DNA from: Flavobacterium chilense
GTDB lineage: Bacteria > Bacteroidota > Bacteroidia > Flavobacteriales > Flavobacteriaceae
Direction of reading: 5' to 3'
Assembly (NCBI RefSeq): GCF_001602525.1
Contig: NZ_LSYT01000005.1
Coordinates: forward strand, 310,001 to 374,000
Length of the DNA stretch: 64,000 nucleotides
Both the position numbers and the translations under genes were made by a program. The notes beneath the pieces are model-generated. The model did not search any database. It had not been told where the DNA came from and saw only the letters and a program-made list of their open reading frames with translations. The first letter of the stretch is position 1. Each line of letters opens with the position of its first letter. Positions 17,536 to 26,689 of this stretch are shown here, piece after piece.

Positions 17536-17540
17536 AACAG

Positions 17541-17568
17541 AACTCCTGAAATTCAGGAGTTTTTTTAT
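17541..17568 (+). terminator. Rho-independent terminator after the DUF2805 gene
   Basis: AACTCCTGAA (17541-17550) pairs perfectly with TTCAGGAGTT (17552-17561) and runs into a T tract. Confidence 0.85.
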
Positions 17569-17634
17569 ATTTTTTAACTCAATGTAACTTTTTTACATTT
17601 TGTAAGTCAAATAGCAATAATCAAACTCAAACAA

Positions 17635-19494
17635 ATGAAGAAAATACTTTACACCTTAGCTCTTGCGGTGACACTTTGGAGCTGTAAAACCGGAAGCTCA
17701 ACAGGTGCTGCAAAAAGCAATGTTGTAGATGTTAATATTAATCTTGTTGACGTAAAAGACGATAAGGTTTTAGTAACCGTTACTCCTCCACAAATAAAAA
17801 CAGACGAAATTGTCTACAGTATTCCTAAAACAGTTCCCGGAACTTATTCTACAGATAATTATGGTAAGTTTTCTGATGGTTTTAAAGCTTATGATGCAAA
17901 AGGAAATGAGTTAACAGTAAAAAGAATTGACGATAATTCATGGTCTATCTCTAACGCCAAAACATTAAAAAAGATTACTTATCTGGTTGGCGATACTTTT
18001 GATACTGAAAAAGGAACCGGATTTGGTAATGATGATGTATTTTCACCTGCAGGAACCAATATCAATGCAGGAGTTAATTTCCTGGTGAACACACATGGTT
18101 TTGTAGGTTATTTCCAGGATAAATTAGATGTTCCGTACAAAGTTACGATTACACATCCTGAAACACTTTGGGGGGCAACATCAATGACTGATGAAGATGC
18201 AAGCAACACCAGTGACGTTTTTACTACTTCGCGTTATGCTGTTTTGGTCGAAAATCCAATTATGTATTCTAAACCGGATTATACCACATTTAATGTAAAC
18301 GGAATGGATATCTTGATTGCAGTTTACTCTCCAACAGGAAAATTTACTGCCGAAAGTATCACACCGGAAATGAAAACAATGATGACGGCGCAAAAAAACT
18401 TTTTAGGTAAAGTAAATGCAACTAAAAAATATACTGTTTTATTGTACTTATCCAGTATGGCCAAAGATGATGCTCATGGTTTTGGAGCTTTGGAACACCC
18501 AACTGCCACTACAGTAGTTTTGCCTGAAACAATGCCAAAAGACAAGTTAGTAGAATCAATGAAAGACGTGGTTTCTCATGAGTTTTTTCATATTGTAACA
18601 CCATTAACCATTCACTCAAAAGAAATTCAGTTTTTTGATTATAATGCACCTAAAATGTCTGAGCATTTATGGATGTATGAAGGGGTAACAGAATATTTTG
18701 CAAACCTGTTCCAGATCAATCAGGGATTAATTAATGAAAATGAATTTTATACGCGTATTGCAGATAAAATCGAAGAAGCAAAAGGCTTAAACGATACAAT
18801 GTCATTTACTGTAATGAGTAAAAATGTACTGGAGCAGCCTTATAAAGATCAATATTTAAATGTATACCAAAAAGGAGCATTAATTGGAATGTGTATTGAC
18901 ATTATCATTAGAGAGAAAAGCAATGGCGAAAGAGGAATTCTGGATTTAATGCACAAGTTATCTAATGAATATGGTGTTGAAAAACCATTTAACGATAGTG
19001 AGCTTTTTGCTAAAATCACTGAGTTAACGTATCCTGAAGTGGGTGAATTCCTAAATAAATATGTTGCCGGAACAACCCCAATTCCTTACGATTTTTATTT
19101 AGCCAAAGTAGGTGTTGGTAAAGCATCTGAAAAAGTTCCGGGATCAATTTTCATCAAAGGACAAAATCCATACATTGGAGTTGATAAAGCTACTAAAGTA
19201 ATCAGTGTACGTCCAGAAATTGACCTAAACGTGTTCTTTACGAATTTGAATTTAAAAGCCAATGATCAAATCCTTACTGTAAACAATAAAGCATACAATC
19301 TGGATAATATCTATGACTTAATCACAGAAAGCGAAAACTGGAAAGAAAATGATCCAATTACGATCAAAATAAAACGTGCCGGTGCTGAGCAAACTATCAA
19401 AGGAACTGTGAAGATACCATTTGAAGAAAAAGAAACTTTTAAAGTAATCGATCCTTCAAAAGAAAAACTTAGAAATGCATGGTTAAAAGGATAA
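17635..19494 (+). CDS. M61-family metallopeptidase lipoprotein with PDZ domain
   Basis: A 619-residue lipoprotein (lipobox LWSC, C16) of the glycyl-aminopeptidase M61 family, probably an envelope zinc peptidase. An N-terminal beta domain (about 30-200) is followed by the catalytic domain with HEFFH at 315-319 and the third ligand region WMYEGVTEYF (E349) 30 residues later. The C-terminus (about 500-600) is a PDZ-like domain (PYIGVDKATKVISVRPEIDLN, LNLKANDQILTVNNK). Lengths and domain order fit the family. It is monocistronic, with a terminator at 19524. Confidence 0.9.
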   Translation: MKKILYTLALAVTLWSCKTGSSTGAAKSNVVDVNINLVDVKDDKVLVTVTPPQIKTDEIVYSIPKTVPGTYSTDNYGKFSDGFKAYDAKGNELTVKRIDDNSWSISNAKTLKKITYLVGDTFDTEKGTGFGNDDVFSPAGTNINAGVNFLVNTHGFVGYFQDKLDVPYKVTITHPETLWGATSMTDEDASNTSDVFTTSRYAVLVENPIMYSKPDYTTFNVNGMDILIAVYSPTGKFTAESITPEMKTMMTAQKNFLGKVNATKKYTVLLYLSSMAKDDAHGFGALEHPTATTVVLPETMPKDKLVESMKDVVSHEFFHIVTPLTIHSKEIQFFDYNAPKMSEHLWMYEGVTEYFANLFQINQGLINENEFYTRIADKIEEAKGLNDTMSFTVMSKNVLEQPYKDQYLNVYQKGALIGMCIDIIIREKSNGERGILDLMHKLSNEYGVEKPFNDSELFAKITELTYPEVGEFLNKYVAGTTPIPYDFYLAKVGVGKASEKVPGSIFIKGQNPYIGVDKATKVISVRPEIDLNVFFTNLNLKANDQILTVNNKAYNLDNIYDLITESENWKENDPITIKIKRAGAEQTIKGTVKIPFEEKETFKVIDPSKEKLRNAWLKG

Positions 19495-19523
19495 TTTTCT
19501 TTTAGCATTTATCATAAAAAAAA

Positions 19524-19548
19524 CCGACAATTACTTGTCGGTTTTTTT
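19524..19548 (+). terminator. Rho-independent terminator after the M61 peptidase
   Basis: CCGACAA (19524-19530) pairs with TTGTCGG (19535-19541) around TTAC, flanked by an A run and a T run, so it may work in both directions. Confidence 0.88.
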
Positions 19549-19589
19549 ATGCAAGTTTAATACTTTACAAAGATTTCAAACTCATCTGT

Positions 19590-20033
19590 TTATTTCTTAG
19601 CTGGAAATTTCCAGTCAAATTCGTCTTTATCGTTGATGATAGCGCCAATTTCAAACTTTACTACTTCATCAAATTCTGTTTGAAGAATAAACCAATTGTC
19701 TTCATTGAAATAATTTTCGAAAGTATCAAAAGTCTCCTGATTGTATTTCGTAATTCCTTTTGTCGCTAAATCTTTCTTAACATCAGCAATTTTTCTTCCG
19801 ATTATTTTGAATCCGAAAACTTCTAAATCATTACTTGAAGCAACAAGATAACCTAGTTTTAAATCTTCTTCTTCATAAAATGTCAATCTGATTTTGTGGG
19901 CATTATATACAAAAATCACATTATCATCTTCGTCTTTGTAATTTTTATCAGGTTTTCCTAAAGCAGCCGTTACATCGTTTTGCTTCATTCCGAAAAGCAA
20001 TTTATCAATTCCTGATTTTAGATTTACTTTCAT
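19590..20033 (-). CDS. Conserved hypothetical cytosolic protein
   Basis: A 147-residue protein without signal peptide or membrane segment. It opens with KLLFGMKQNDVTAALGKPDKNY, a pattern seen in small alpha-beta repeat proteins where a G-x-x-x-x-x-V turn is followed by LGKP. A second such unit follows around residue 75 (VFGFKIIGRKIADVKKDLATKGI). This suggests a duplicated fold, but I cannot name the family. It is rich in acidic and aromatic residues in the second half (DTFENYFNEDNWFILQTEFDEVV). Isolated gene; ATG at 20033. Confidence 0.75.
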   Translation of the reverse strand: MKVNLKSGIDKLLFGMKQNDVTAALGKPDKNYKDEDDNVIFVYNAHKIRLTFYEEEDLKLGYLVASSNDLEVFGFKIIGRKIADVKKDLATKGITKYNQETFDTFENYFNEDNWFILQTEFDEVVKFEIGAIINDKDEFDWKFPAKK

Positions 20034-20154
20034 ATTTAATCGTCTTTATTTGAAGTGCAAATTTCGTGAAGTTTTTCCTTGTTTCGTCACGAATTACACA
20101 AATTTTCTCGAATTTTAATATTGTTATGTCTGTCTAAGCTCCCTTTTATGTCCG

Positions 20155-20214
20155 GCTGAGCGAAGTCGAAGCCATTTTGGTCGTGAAAGCTTTTCGACTT
20201 CGCTCAGGGTGACA
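20155..20214. repeat. Interspersed GACTTCGCTCAG-type inverted repeat
   Basis: GGCTGAGCGAAGTCGAAGCC on the left is answered by TTTTCGACTTCGCTCAGGGT on the right, giving a long hairpin. Copies or halves recur at 36366-36388, 36420-36491 and, inside a coding region, 52670-52696. Confidence 0.8.
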
Positions 20215-20260
20215 ACCGAGCCTAACAGGCTTTTAAAAACCTTTTAGGTCTGTCATGAAG

Positions 20261-22600
20261 CTAATTTTGGTAATTCTTCTTATTCGGTTTGGCACTCATG
20301 TAAAATGTAATTTTTCCGCCATTGATAACATCTTCATGTTTTAAAAAAGGCTTTTTAAGTTCTTTTCCATTCAAAAGTACTTTGCTCACAAACACATTTT
20401 TATCGGATTGATTAACGGTTTCAACTTCGAAATTTTTTCCACTTTCTAAATTAAAGATTGCTTTTTTTACTAACGGACTTCCTAATGCATATTCATCAGA
20501 ACCCGGCGCAACTGGATAAAATCCTAAACTGCTGAAAATATACCAGGCACTCATTTGACCAAAATCATCATTTCCTCCTAAACCATCAGCGCCATTTCGG
20601 TACATTTTTTTCAGGATCATTCTGATTTTGTCCTGTGCTTTCCACGGAGAATTTGTCCAATCATACAAATACACCACATGATGTGAAGGTTCGTTTCCAT
20701 GAACATAATTTCCAATAATTCCGTCTCTCGTAATATCTTCTGTATTTTCAAAATATTTGTCTGGCAAATGCATGCTGAATAAGGAATCTAACCGCACATT
20801 AAACTTCTCATTTCCGCCCATCATTTTAATCATATCGGCAGGATCCTGCGGAACGTACAAACTGTAATTCCAGGAATTTCCTTCAATAAAACCTTGTCCG
20901 TGCGTATCTAACGGATCAAATTCTTTTTTAAAAGTTCCATCGTTTAATTTCGGACGCATAAAACCTGTTTTTGCATCGTAAACGTTTTTATAATTTTTAG
21001 ATCTTTCGATGAATTCATTATAAATATCCGTTTTCCCTAATTTCTTAGCAGCCTGTGCAATTGCCCAATCATCGTAAGCATATTCTAAAGTTTTAGATAC
21101 TGATGATCCGTTTTTATCTTCCGGAACATAACCCATCTTCATATAATATTCCAATCCGTCATAATAAGGTACTTTTGCTGTATTTACACATGCCTGAAGT
21201 GCTTTTTCGGGATCAAAACCTGTATTGCCTTTTACAATAGCATCAGCAATAACAGAAACAGAATGATACCCAATCATACACCAGTTTTCATTGGCATAAT
21301 GTGACCAGACAGGCAACATTTTATGTACACTCTGATCTGAATGTGCCAGCATCGAACTGATCATATCAGAATTGCGTTTAGGCTGAACTAAATTGAATAA
21401 GGGATGCAAAGCTCTATAAGTATCCCATAATGAATAGCTGGTATAGTTTTTAAAGTTTTCGGCTTTATGAACATTCATATCAAGACCTTTGTAGTTTCCG
21501 TCTAAATCCATGTATTCTGTTGGACCTAAAAAGGCATGATACATTGAGGTATAAAAGTTTACCAGATCTTCTTTTTGTATGGTTTCTACCTGAATTTTAT
21601 TCAATTCGTTATTCCATATTTCCTGACTTTGTTTTTTTACTTTTTCGAAATCCCAGCCCGGAACTTCTTTTTTCATGTTTTCAAGTGCTCCGGCAGAACT
21701 TACTGGCGATAAAGCCATTTTAATTTTGATTTTTTCACCTTCTTCAGTATTAAAATCAAAGAATAATTTCAGGTTTTGACCTGCCATTTCAGGAAAGTTT
21801 TTGGTTTGGTCAAATCTTCCCCAAAAACCTCTGTAAACACTTTTTTCTACTGCAGCTTGTCCGTAGCTTTTAATAGGTTTACTAAAAGACATGGCAAAAT
21901 AAACGGTTCTGGTTCTCGCCCATCCGTTAGTCTGACGGTATCCTGTAATTAAAGTATCATTTTCTACACGAACAAATGTCCACACATTCTTTTTGTCGTA
22001 GTTGTAAATTCCCGATGTCAGATCTAAAATAATATGGGCTTCTTCAGATTTTGGAAATGTATATTGATGCATTCCTACTCTCGTTGTTGCTGTAAGCTCA
22101 GCTTTAATTTTATGGTCTTCTAAAAATACGCTGTAATAAGCAGGTTCTGCTTTTTCGGTCGAATGAGAGAATGCTGATCTGTAACCTGATAGTGGTTTTG
22201 AGGCTATTCCGGGATTCAGTTGCAATTTTCCGGTTGTAGGCATAATTAAGAAATCGCCCAGATCTGAATGTCCTGTTCCGCTAAAATGGGTATGGCTAAA
22301 ACCTACGATAGTTTTGTCTTCATATTGGTATCCGGCACAATATTTATAAACATCTCCATTGTATTTTCCGTTTAAACTGTAAGCAATGGTATCGGTTTCC
22401 GGACTTAACTGTACGCTTCCAAACGGAACTGTTGCTCCGGGATATGTATGTCCCATTTTTGCGGTACCAATCATGGGATCAACATACTGAATGAGGTTTC
22501 GTTTTTCGATTGTTTTTTTCTGTGCTTTAATTTCATTGGCAAAACCAAAAGCTAAAATGGATAACCCGAAGAGAAAACCTTTGCTATTTACAATATTCAT
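20261..22600 (-). CDS. Glycoside hydrolase family 92 (alpha-mannosidase-type)
   Basis: A 779-residue secreted enzyme. The signal peptide (about residues 1-26, ending EIKAQ) directs it to the periplasm. The N-terminal beta-sandwich domain has VDPMIGTAKMGHTYPGATVPFG and GFSHTHFSGTGHSDLGD. The catalytic (alpha/alpha)6 domain includes YTSYSLWDTYRALHPLFN, EGNSWNYSLYVPQD and GGNDDFGQMSAWYIFSSLGFYPVAPG, all GH92 hallmarks. GH92 enzymes are calcium-dependent exo-alpha-mannosidases acting by inversion, so the likely substrate is mannose-capped glycan. No SusC/SusD pair lies nearby, so it is not part of a visible polysaccharide utilisation locus here. Confidence 0.93.
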   Translation of the reverse strand: MNIVNSKGFLFGLSILAFGFANEIKAQKKTIEKRNLIQYVDPMIGTAKMGHTYPGATVPFGSVQLSPETDTIAYSLNGKYNGDVYKYCAGYQYEDKTIVGFSHTHFSGTGHSDLGDFLIMPTTGKLQLNPGIASKPLSGYRSAFSHSTEKAEPAYYSVFLEDHKIKAELTATTRVGMHQYTFPKSEEAHIILDLTSGIYNYDKKNVWTFVRVENDTLITGYRQTNGWARTRTVYFAMSFSKPIKSYGQAAVEKSVYRGFWGRFDQTKNFPEMAGQNLKLFFDFNTEEGEKIKIKMALSPVSSAGALENMKKEVPGWDFEKVKKQSQEIWNNELNKIQVETIQKEDLVNFYTSMYHAFLGPTEYMDLDGNYKGLDMNVHKAENFKNYTSYSLWDTYRALHPLFNLVQPKRNSDMISSMLAHSDQSVHKMLPVWSHYANENWCMIGYHSVSVIADAIVKGNTGFDPEKALQACVNTAKVPYYDGLEYYMKMGYVPEDKNGSSVSKTLEYAYDDWAIAQAAKKLGKTDIYNEFIERSKNYKNVYDAKTGFMRPKLNDGTFKKEFDPLDTHGQGFIEGNSWNYSLYVPQDPADMIKMMGGNEKFNVRLDSLFSMHLPDKYFENTEDITRDGIIGNYVHGNEPSHHVVYLYDWTNSPWKAQDKIRMILKKMYRNGADGLGGNDDFGQMSAWYIFSSLGFYPVAPGSDEYALGSPLVKKAIFNLESGKNFEVETVNQSDKNVFVSKVLLNGKELKKPFLKHEDVINGGKITFYMSAKPNKKNYQN

Positions 22601-22735
22601 CAGTTATTTTTTTATTATTATTTTATGTCTTTAATAAAATCAATGTCTTACTAAAACGATTTAATACATTTTTCAGGTTAGAAAATTACAATAAAATATG
22701 GGTTTTAAAAAATATAGGCTAAAAAGGTTTTTGAA

Positions 22736-22743
22736 TATCTTTG
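22736..22743 (+). promoter_or_regulatory. -7 element before 22769
   Basis: TATCTTTG matches TAnnTTTG exactly, 25 bases before the ATG at 22769, predicting a leader of about 22 bases. Confidence 0.6.
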
Positions 22744-22768
22744 AAGATCTAAAAAAGACAATTTGTAG

Positions 22769-23392
22769 ATGAAAAATTATATTTTATTTCTGGTTCTCTC
22801 TTTCTCAACATTTGGTTTTTCGCAAAAAACAGAAAGCTACAAATTGTCTAAAGAAGAAATAAAACAACGCGAACTGAATCAAATTTCAGATTTTCCTATT
22901 TATAAAGCATTTGAATGTTCAGATAAAAGCGGTGTTTATGAATTGCTTTTGTGCGAAAATCAAAAAAACATTTCTAAAAAAGATACTTTAAACACTAAAA
23001 TTGAGGCTATTTGTACCATGAATGACCATGGTGGCTTTTTAGAAAAATGGAGAATTAAGGATTTACTGGAAAATTACGATCCTAAAGAAACTACAATCTG
23101 GTTCTGGACAAAATATTGCAGTACTAAAGATCTTGATGGCGATGGTTATATTGATCCGGTTATTGTTTATGGATCAAAAACAGAGTATGGAGAAATAAGA
23201 CGTGTAAAAATTATAACGGTTTACAAGAACAAAAAATACGCAATTCGCGCGGTTGAATGTGATTTAGATTATTGCAGAAGTTTCAAAAAAGATGAAAACT
23301 GGAACTCATTACCTCCGAAAATAAAAACTTATGTAAATGAATTAGTTGCAAAAATTAGAAAAGAGCAAAATTTGCTATTGAAAGATGGGTAA
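22769..23392 (+). CDS. Secreted protein of unknown function with a DxDGDG motif
   Basis: A 207-residue protein with a signal peptide (FSTFGFSQ, cleavage near residue 18). The middle carries TKDLDGDGYIDPVIVYGS, a calcium-loop-like or FG-GAP-like motif often seen in exported Bacteroidota proteins. Four cysteines (around residues 50, 62, 77 and 112) and a later CDLDYCRS pair could form disulfides. I do not recognise a characterised family. The exact -7 element at 22736 supports expression as a single gene. Confidence 0.8.
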   Translation: MKNYILFLVLSFSTFGFSQKTESYKLSKEEIKQRELNQISDFPIYKAFECSDKSGVYELLLCENQKNISKKDTLNTKIEAICTMNDHGGFLEKWRIKDLLENYDPKETTIWFWTKYCSTKDLDGDGYIDPVIVYGSKTEYGEIRRVKIITVYKNKKYAIRAVECDLDYCRSFKKDENWNSLPPKIKTYVNELVAKIRKEQNLLLKDG

Positions 23393-23394
23393 TG

Positions 23395-23570
23395 GTAATA
23401 TCAATTGCAAAATTCAATGGCAATGACAATATCAAATATCAATGGCAATCGCAAAATTCAATGGCAATGGCAAAATTCAATGGCAATGACAATATCAAAT
23501 CTCAATATTAATCTATAATTCTTAATTTTTAATTCTTAATTTTTAATTCTTAATTTTTAATTTGACTTTT
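23395..23570. repeat. Simple tandem repeats between convergent genes
   Basis: Two kinds of low-complexity repeat lie here: imperfect units of AAAATTCAATGGCAATGACA / ATATCAAAT (23400-23505) and about three copies of TTCTTAATTTTTAA (23518-23565). The second array runs into the 3' end of the acetyltransferase gene and supplies its last codons. Confidence 0.8.
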
Positions 23571-24160
23571 AGGTTCTCTTTTACCTCATCGAACCATTCA
23601 TTTTTCAGGATGCTTAAAACGATAGAATCGCGACGTACTTCGCTGTTGGCTGTTGGCATATGGTTTCGTAAAATGCCTTCGACTTTACATCCGATGCTTT
23701 TCATGGCGGCAATACTGCGTTCGTTATTATTATCGGCACGAAATTCTACTCGTTCCATTCCGAGGGTTTCGAAAGCAAATTGAAGTAATAAAAATTTGCA
23801 GTGCTTATTAAGTCCGGTTCCTCTAAAAGCTGAACCATACCAGGTATATCCTAATTGAAGGGTTTTGAATTCGAGGTTCATATCGTAAAAACGGGTTGAG
23901 CCTGCATATTTTTGAGTTTTTTTATCGAAAACAATAAACGGAAATTCTTTTTGATTTTCTCTCGCTTTTATTGCCAGTTGAATGTATTTGATCAGATTTT
24001 CTTTTCCGTCTGCACCAACCAATGAATATTTCCAGGTTTCGGGTTCGTTGATTGAAATTTCTAATAAGTTATCGACATCTGATTCTTGCAAAGAACGCAA
24101 TAAAACCTGATCGTCTTCTAAAATTATATTATCTGAGAAATTAAAGTTTGAATTTGTCAT
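23543..24160 (-). CDS. GNAT-family N-acetyltransferase (RimJ/RimL-like)
   Basis: A 205-residue acetyltransferase of the GNAT superfamily. The acetyl-CoA binding region is about 95-150 (TLQLGYTWYGSAFRGTGLNKHCK, then FETLGMERVEFRADNNNERSIAAMKSIGCKVEGILRNH). This order is typical of RimJ/RimL-type enzymes acting on protein N-termini or small amines, but the substrate is unknown. No signal peptide. The C-terminal tail (NLKVKLKIKN) is encoded by AT-rich simple repeats. ATG at 24160. Confidence 0.88.
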   Translation of the reverse strand: MTNSNFNFSDNIILEDDQVLLRSLQESDVDNLLEISINEPETWKYSLVGADGKENLIKYIQLAIKARENQKEFPFIVFDKKTQKYAGSTRFYDMNLEFKTLQLGYTWYGSAFRGTGLNKHCKFLLLQFAFETLGMERVEFRADNNNERSIAAMKSIGCKVEGILRNHMPTANSEVRRDSIVLSILKNEWFDEVKENLKVKLKIKN

Positions 24161-24246
24161 GGCTTATGTTTTTGAGAGTCTTATGAAATCTTTTTAAGTC
24201 TTGTGCTGTTTATAAAATAATCGCTTCCATAAATCAGATATCTGAT

Positions 24247-24777
24247 TTAATTAAATCTTTTATCTTTTTTAATTCCTTTAATTTGCCAAAAGATTCCCAG
24301 AAGTAATCCAACTGCACCTCCTAAATAACTAAAACTGTGCATTTCAGAAACTGCAATAAAATTTTTCACGTTATGAATTTCAAGCGGAAAACAGCAATCT
24401 GAGTCTAACCGGGAAAAACCGAGAAATCCATAACATAATCCAATAAATCCAAATATTAGAGATGTACTTAACGTAATTAGGGTCGCCCCTTTTATACTTT
24501 TTATCATTTGTCTGATATCTGAATGAAATAAACTTACAATTGAAAATACAGTACCTGTAATTAATCCCATCCACCAAGTTGACCATCCTCCAATTATTGA
24601 AGCCGTTAATCTTGGAGTATCTTGTCCATATTCTGTAAATCCAAATCTTTCAAACATCAGTTTGGTGAAAAATTCATCAGAAACAGTAAATGTAAATTGA
24701 TTGTGAATTACACCATAAGATACTGCAATAATAACACTTAAGAAAATAGAGGTTATAAATAGTAATGCTTTTTTCAT
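24247..24777 (-). CDS. Four-helix membrane protein of unknown function
   Basis: A 176-residue inner-membrane protein with hydrophobic segments at about 3-22, 50-75, 88-115 and 145-168. No family signature was recognised. An in-frame TTG lies one codon upstream (24780); the ATG at 24777 is preferred. An exact -7 element at 24794-24801 gives a leader of about 13 bases, so it has its own promoter although it follows another small gene on the same strand by 27 bases. Confidence 0.75.
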   Translation of the reverse strand: MKKALLFITSIFLSVIIAVSYGVIHNQFTFTVSDEFFTKLMFERFGFTEYGQDTPRLTASIIGGWSTWWMGLITGTVFSIVSLFHSDIRQMIKSIKGATLITLSTSLIFGFIGLCYGFLGFSRLDSDCCFPLEIHNVKNFIAVSEMHSFSYLGGAVGLLLGIFWQIKGIKKDKRFN

Positions 24778-24793
24778 CAATTTTCAGATATCA

Positions 24794-24801
24794 CAAAAAT
24801 A
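24794..24801 (-). promoter_or_regulatory. -7 element of the membrane protein gene
   Basis: On the minus strand TATTTTTG, an exact TAnnTTTG match, 17 bases before the ATG at 24777. Confidence 0.6.
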
Positions 24802-24803
24802 GA

Positions 24804-25160
24804 TTATTCACTCATTTCATCGTATCGTTCCGGCACTTGCGGATCATATAGCGGACATTTGAATTCCTGCATTACATCTACAAGTTTATTCATGGTTTTA
24901 CCTTCGGTTCCGTAGCAGTCGATTTTTATACTTTGTGGTGTTGTAATTACCTGAAAAGCACCTTTTCCTGAGTTATTTTTCCAGCTGTTTTCATCGACTC
25001 TTTCCCATTGTGAGAAAACAGAATTGATTCGGTTGATGATAACTGCTACCGGAAGTGTTTCAAGACCTTCGACTTCTTCTTTTTCTACAAGTGCTTCGTA
25101 GACTTCATGATGGTTTAGATAAACTTCTTCTAAATATCTCCAAAAAAGTAATTCGTACAT
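24804..25160 (-). CDS. Conserved hypothetical protein
   Basis: A 118-residue acidic cytosolic protein beginning MYELLFWRYLEEVYLNHHEV. No domain was recognised. The frame is open further upstream to a GTG at 25211, but that GTG lies inside an interspersed intergenic repeat (25174-25250), so the ATG at 25160 is taken as the start. The C-terminus ends CPLYDPQVPERYDEMSE. It is followed by the membrane protein gene on the same strand, which has its own promoter. Confidence 0.72.
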   Translation of the reverse strand: MYELLFWRYLEEVYLNHHEVYEALVEKEEVEGLETLPVAVIINRINSVFSQWERVDENSWKNNSGKGAFQVITTPQSIKIDCYGTEGKTMNKLVDVMQEFKCPLYDPQVPERYDEMSE

Positions 25161-25173
25161 AGTCTGGTGTTTT

Positions 25174-25250
25174 TTAGCCCCGATAGTAGTGAAAATCCTT
25201 TTATCTGCCACAGCGGATAAAAGATTGTAACGAATAGCGGGATTAGCTCC
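25174..25250. repeat. Flavobacterial interspersed intergenic element (AGCCCCGATA ... TAGCTCCTA)
   Basis: The stretch opens with TAGCCCCGATAGTAGTGAAA, has a central hairpin of CTTTTATC (25198-25205) against GATAAAAG (25216-25223), and closes with GCGAATAGCGGGATTAGCTCC-like sequence. I recognise this layout from many Flavobacterium intergenic regions. It overlaps the open extension of the neighbouring hypothetical gene. Confidence 0.7.
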
Positions 25251-25346
25251 TAAAAAAGCTAATTATTAATAAAAAAGGTTCTGTTGTAAACTCCAGTATA
25301 AAAACCTTTGTAACTCAGAACCTTTAAACCTTTTTAACTCAAAATA

Positions 25347-26525
25347 TTAATATTCGAAAGTTCCGTATTCACTGGTGATAGTTAATTTCTTAGCTTCTGA
25401 AGCTTCTACTCTACCTACGATTTGTGCATCGACATTGAACGATTTTGAAATCGCAATGATATTCTGTGCAATATTTTCCGGAACGTAAATTTCCATACGA
25501 TGTCCACAGTTAAAAACCTGATACATTTCTTTCCAGTCAGTTTTTGATTGTTCCTGAATTAATTTGAACAATGGCGGAACCGGAAATAAATTGTCTTTTA
25601 TAATGTGTAAATTCTGAACGAAATGTAAAATTTTAGTTTGCGCTCCTCCACTACAATGCACCATTCCGTGAATATCTTCTGGTGTGTAAGTATCTAAAAT
25701 TTTCTTGATGACCGGAGCATAAGTTCTGGTTGGAGAAAGTACTAACTGACCTGCATTTATTGGACTGTTTTCTACCTCATCTGTCAGGTTTACCTGTCCG
25801 GAATAAATTAATTCTTCGGGTACAGCGGCATCGAAACTTTCCGGATATTTTTGGGCTAAATATTTTCCGAAAACATCATGACGTGCAGAGGTTAGTCCAT
25901 TACTTCCCATTCCGCCGTTATAACTTTTTTCGTAAGTTGCCTGACCAAAAGAAGCTAAACCAACGATTACGTCACCAGCTTTAATATTGGCATTGTCTAC
26001 TACATCGCTGCGTTTCATACGGGCAGTTACGGTAGAATCTACAATAATCGTACGAACTACATCTCCAACATCAGCAGTTTCTCCGCCTGTTGAATGAATG
26101 GTAACTCCAAATGATTTTAGTTCGTTGATTAATTCTTCTGTCCCGTTGATGATTGCTGAGATAACTTCGGCAGGAATTAAATTTTTATTTCTTCCAATGG
26201 TTGAAGACAGCAAAATATTATCGGTTGCCCCAACACATAACAAATCATCAATATTCATGATTAAAGCATCCTGAGCAATTCCTTTCCAAACTGAAACATC
26301 TCCTGTTTCTTTCCAGTACATATAGGCTAATGATGATTTTGTACCTGCACCATCTGCATGCATAATCAGGCAATAATCCTGGTCCTGTGTTAAATAATCA
26401 GGAACGATTTTACAAAATGCTTGAGGAAATAAACCTTTATCGATATTTTTTATGGCGTTGTGTACGTCTTCTTTTGATGCCGAAACACCTCTTTGTGCGT
26501 ACCTTTTGCTTGAATCTGAACTCAT
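25347..26525 (-). CDS. purM: Phosphoribosylformylglycinamidine cyclo-ligase (AIR synthetase)
   Basis: PurM closes the imidazole ring in purine synthesis, making AIR from FGAM with ATP. The 392-residue protein carries the family start YAQRGVSASKEDVHNAIKNI, HADGAGTKS near residue 57, the conserved DALIMNIDDLLCVGA, and a GGETADVGD loop around 151-159. The later LSPTRTYAPVIKKIL and HCSGGAQTKILHF are also PurM-type. It is longer than the about 345 residues of E. coli PurM, as is usual in Bacteroidota. An exact -7 element lies 27 bases upstream. Monocistronic here. Confidence 0.94.
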   Translation of the reverse strand: MSSDSSKRYAQRGVSASKEDVHNAIKNIDKGLFPQAFCKIVPDYLTQDQDYCLIMHADGAGTKSSLAYMYWKETGDVSVWKGIAQDALIMNIDDLLCVGATDNILLSSTIGRNKNLIPAEVISAIINGTEELINELKSFGVTIHSTGGETADVGDVVRTIIVDSTVTARMKRSDVVDNANIKAGDVIVGLASFGQATYEKSYNGGMGSNGLTSARHDVFGKYLAQKYPESFDAAVPEELIYSGQVNLTDEVENSPINAGQLVLSPTRTYAPVIKKILDTYTPEDIHGMVHCSGGAQTKILHFVQNLHIIKDNLFPVPPLFKLIQEQSKTDWKEMYQVFNCGHRMEIYVPENIAQNIIAISKSFNVDAQIVGRVEASEAKKLTITSEYGTFEY

Positions 26526-26551
26526 GAAACTTAGTTTGTGTTGATGTGGTG

Positions 26552-26559
26552 CAAAGATA
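26552..26559 (-). promoter_or_regulatory. -7 element of purM
   Basis: On the minus strand TATCTTTG, exact TAnnTTTG, 27 bases before the ATG at 26525. Confidence 0.65.
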
Positions 26560-26613
26560 ATCCCTTTTTTTAATTCTTAAGGCTATACGATTTAAAATTG
26601 AATACTTTGGTTC

Positions 26614-26650
26614 ACAAAAAAAATTCGGCAGGTTTTGTAACACTGCCGAA
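26614..26650 (-). terminator. Terminator of the curli operon
   Basis: TTCGGCAG (26624-26631) pairs with CTGCCGAA (26643-26650). On the minus strand the hairpin is followed by a run of seven T (complement of 26617-26623). It lies about 40 bases past the last gene of the curli cluster. Confidence 0.88.
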
Positions 26651-26689
26651 TTTTTAGGCAATCTGGTTTTAAATTTTGGCATTTAAAAG

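Noticed and set aside
23395..23570. Short regularly spaced repeats resembling a CRISPR array
   Set aside because: Units are imperfect, AT-rich and contiguous without spacers; simple tandem repeats.
24804..25211. Longer hypothetical protein starting at GTG 25211
   Set aside because: The extra codons lie in an interspersed intergenic element; the ATG at 25160 is preferred.
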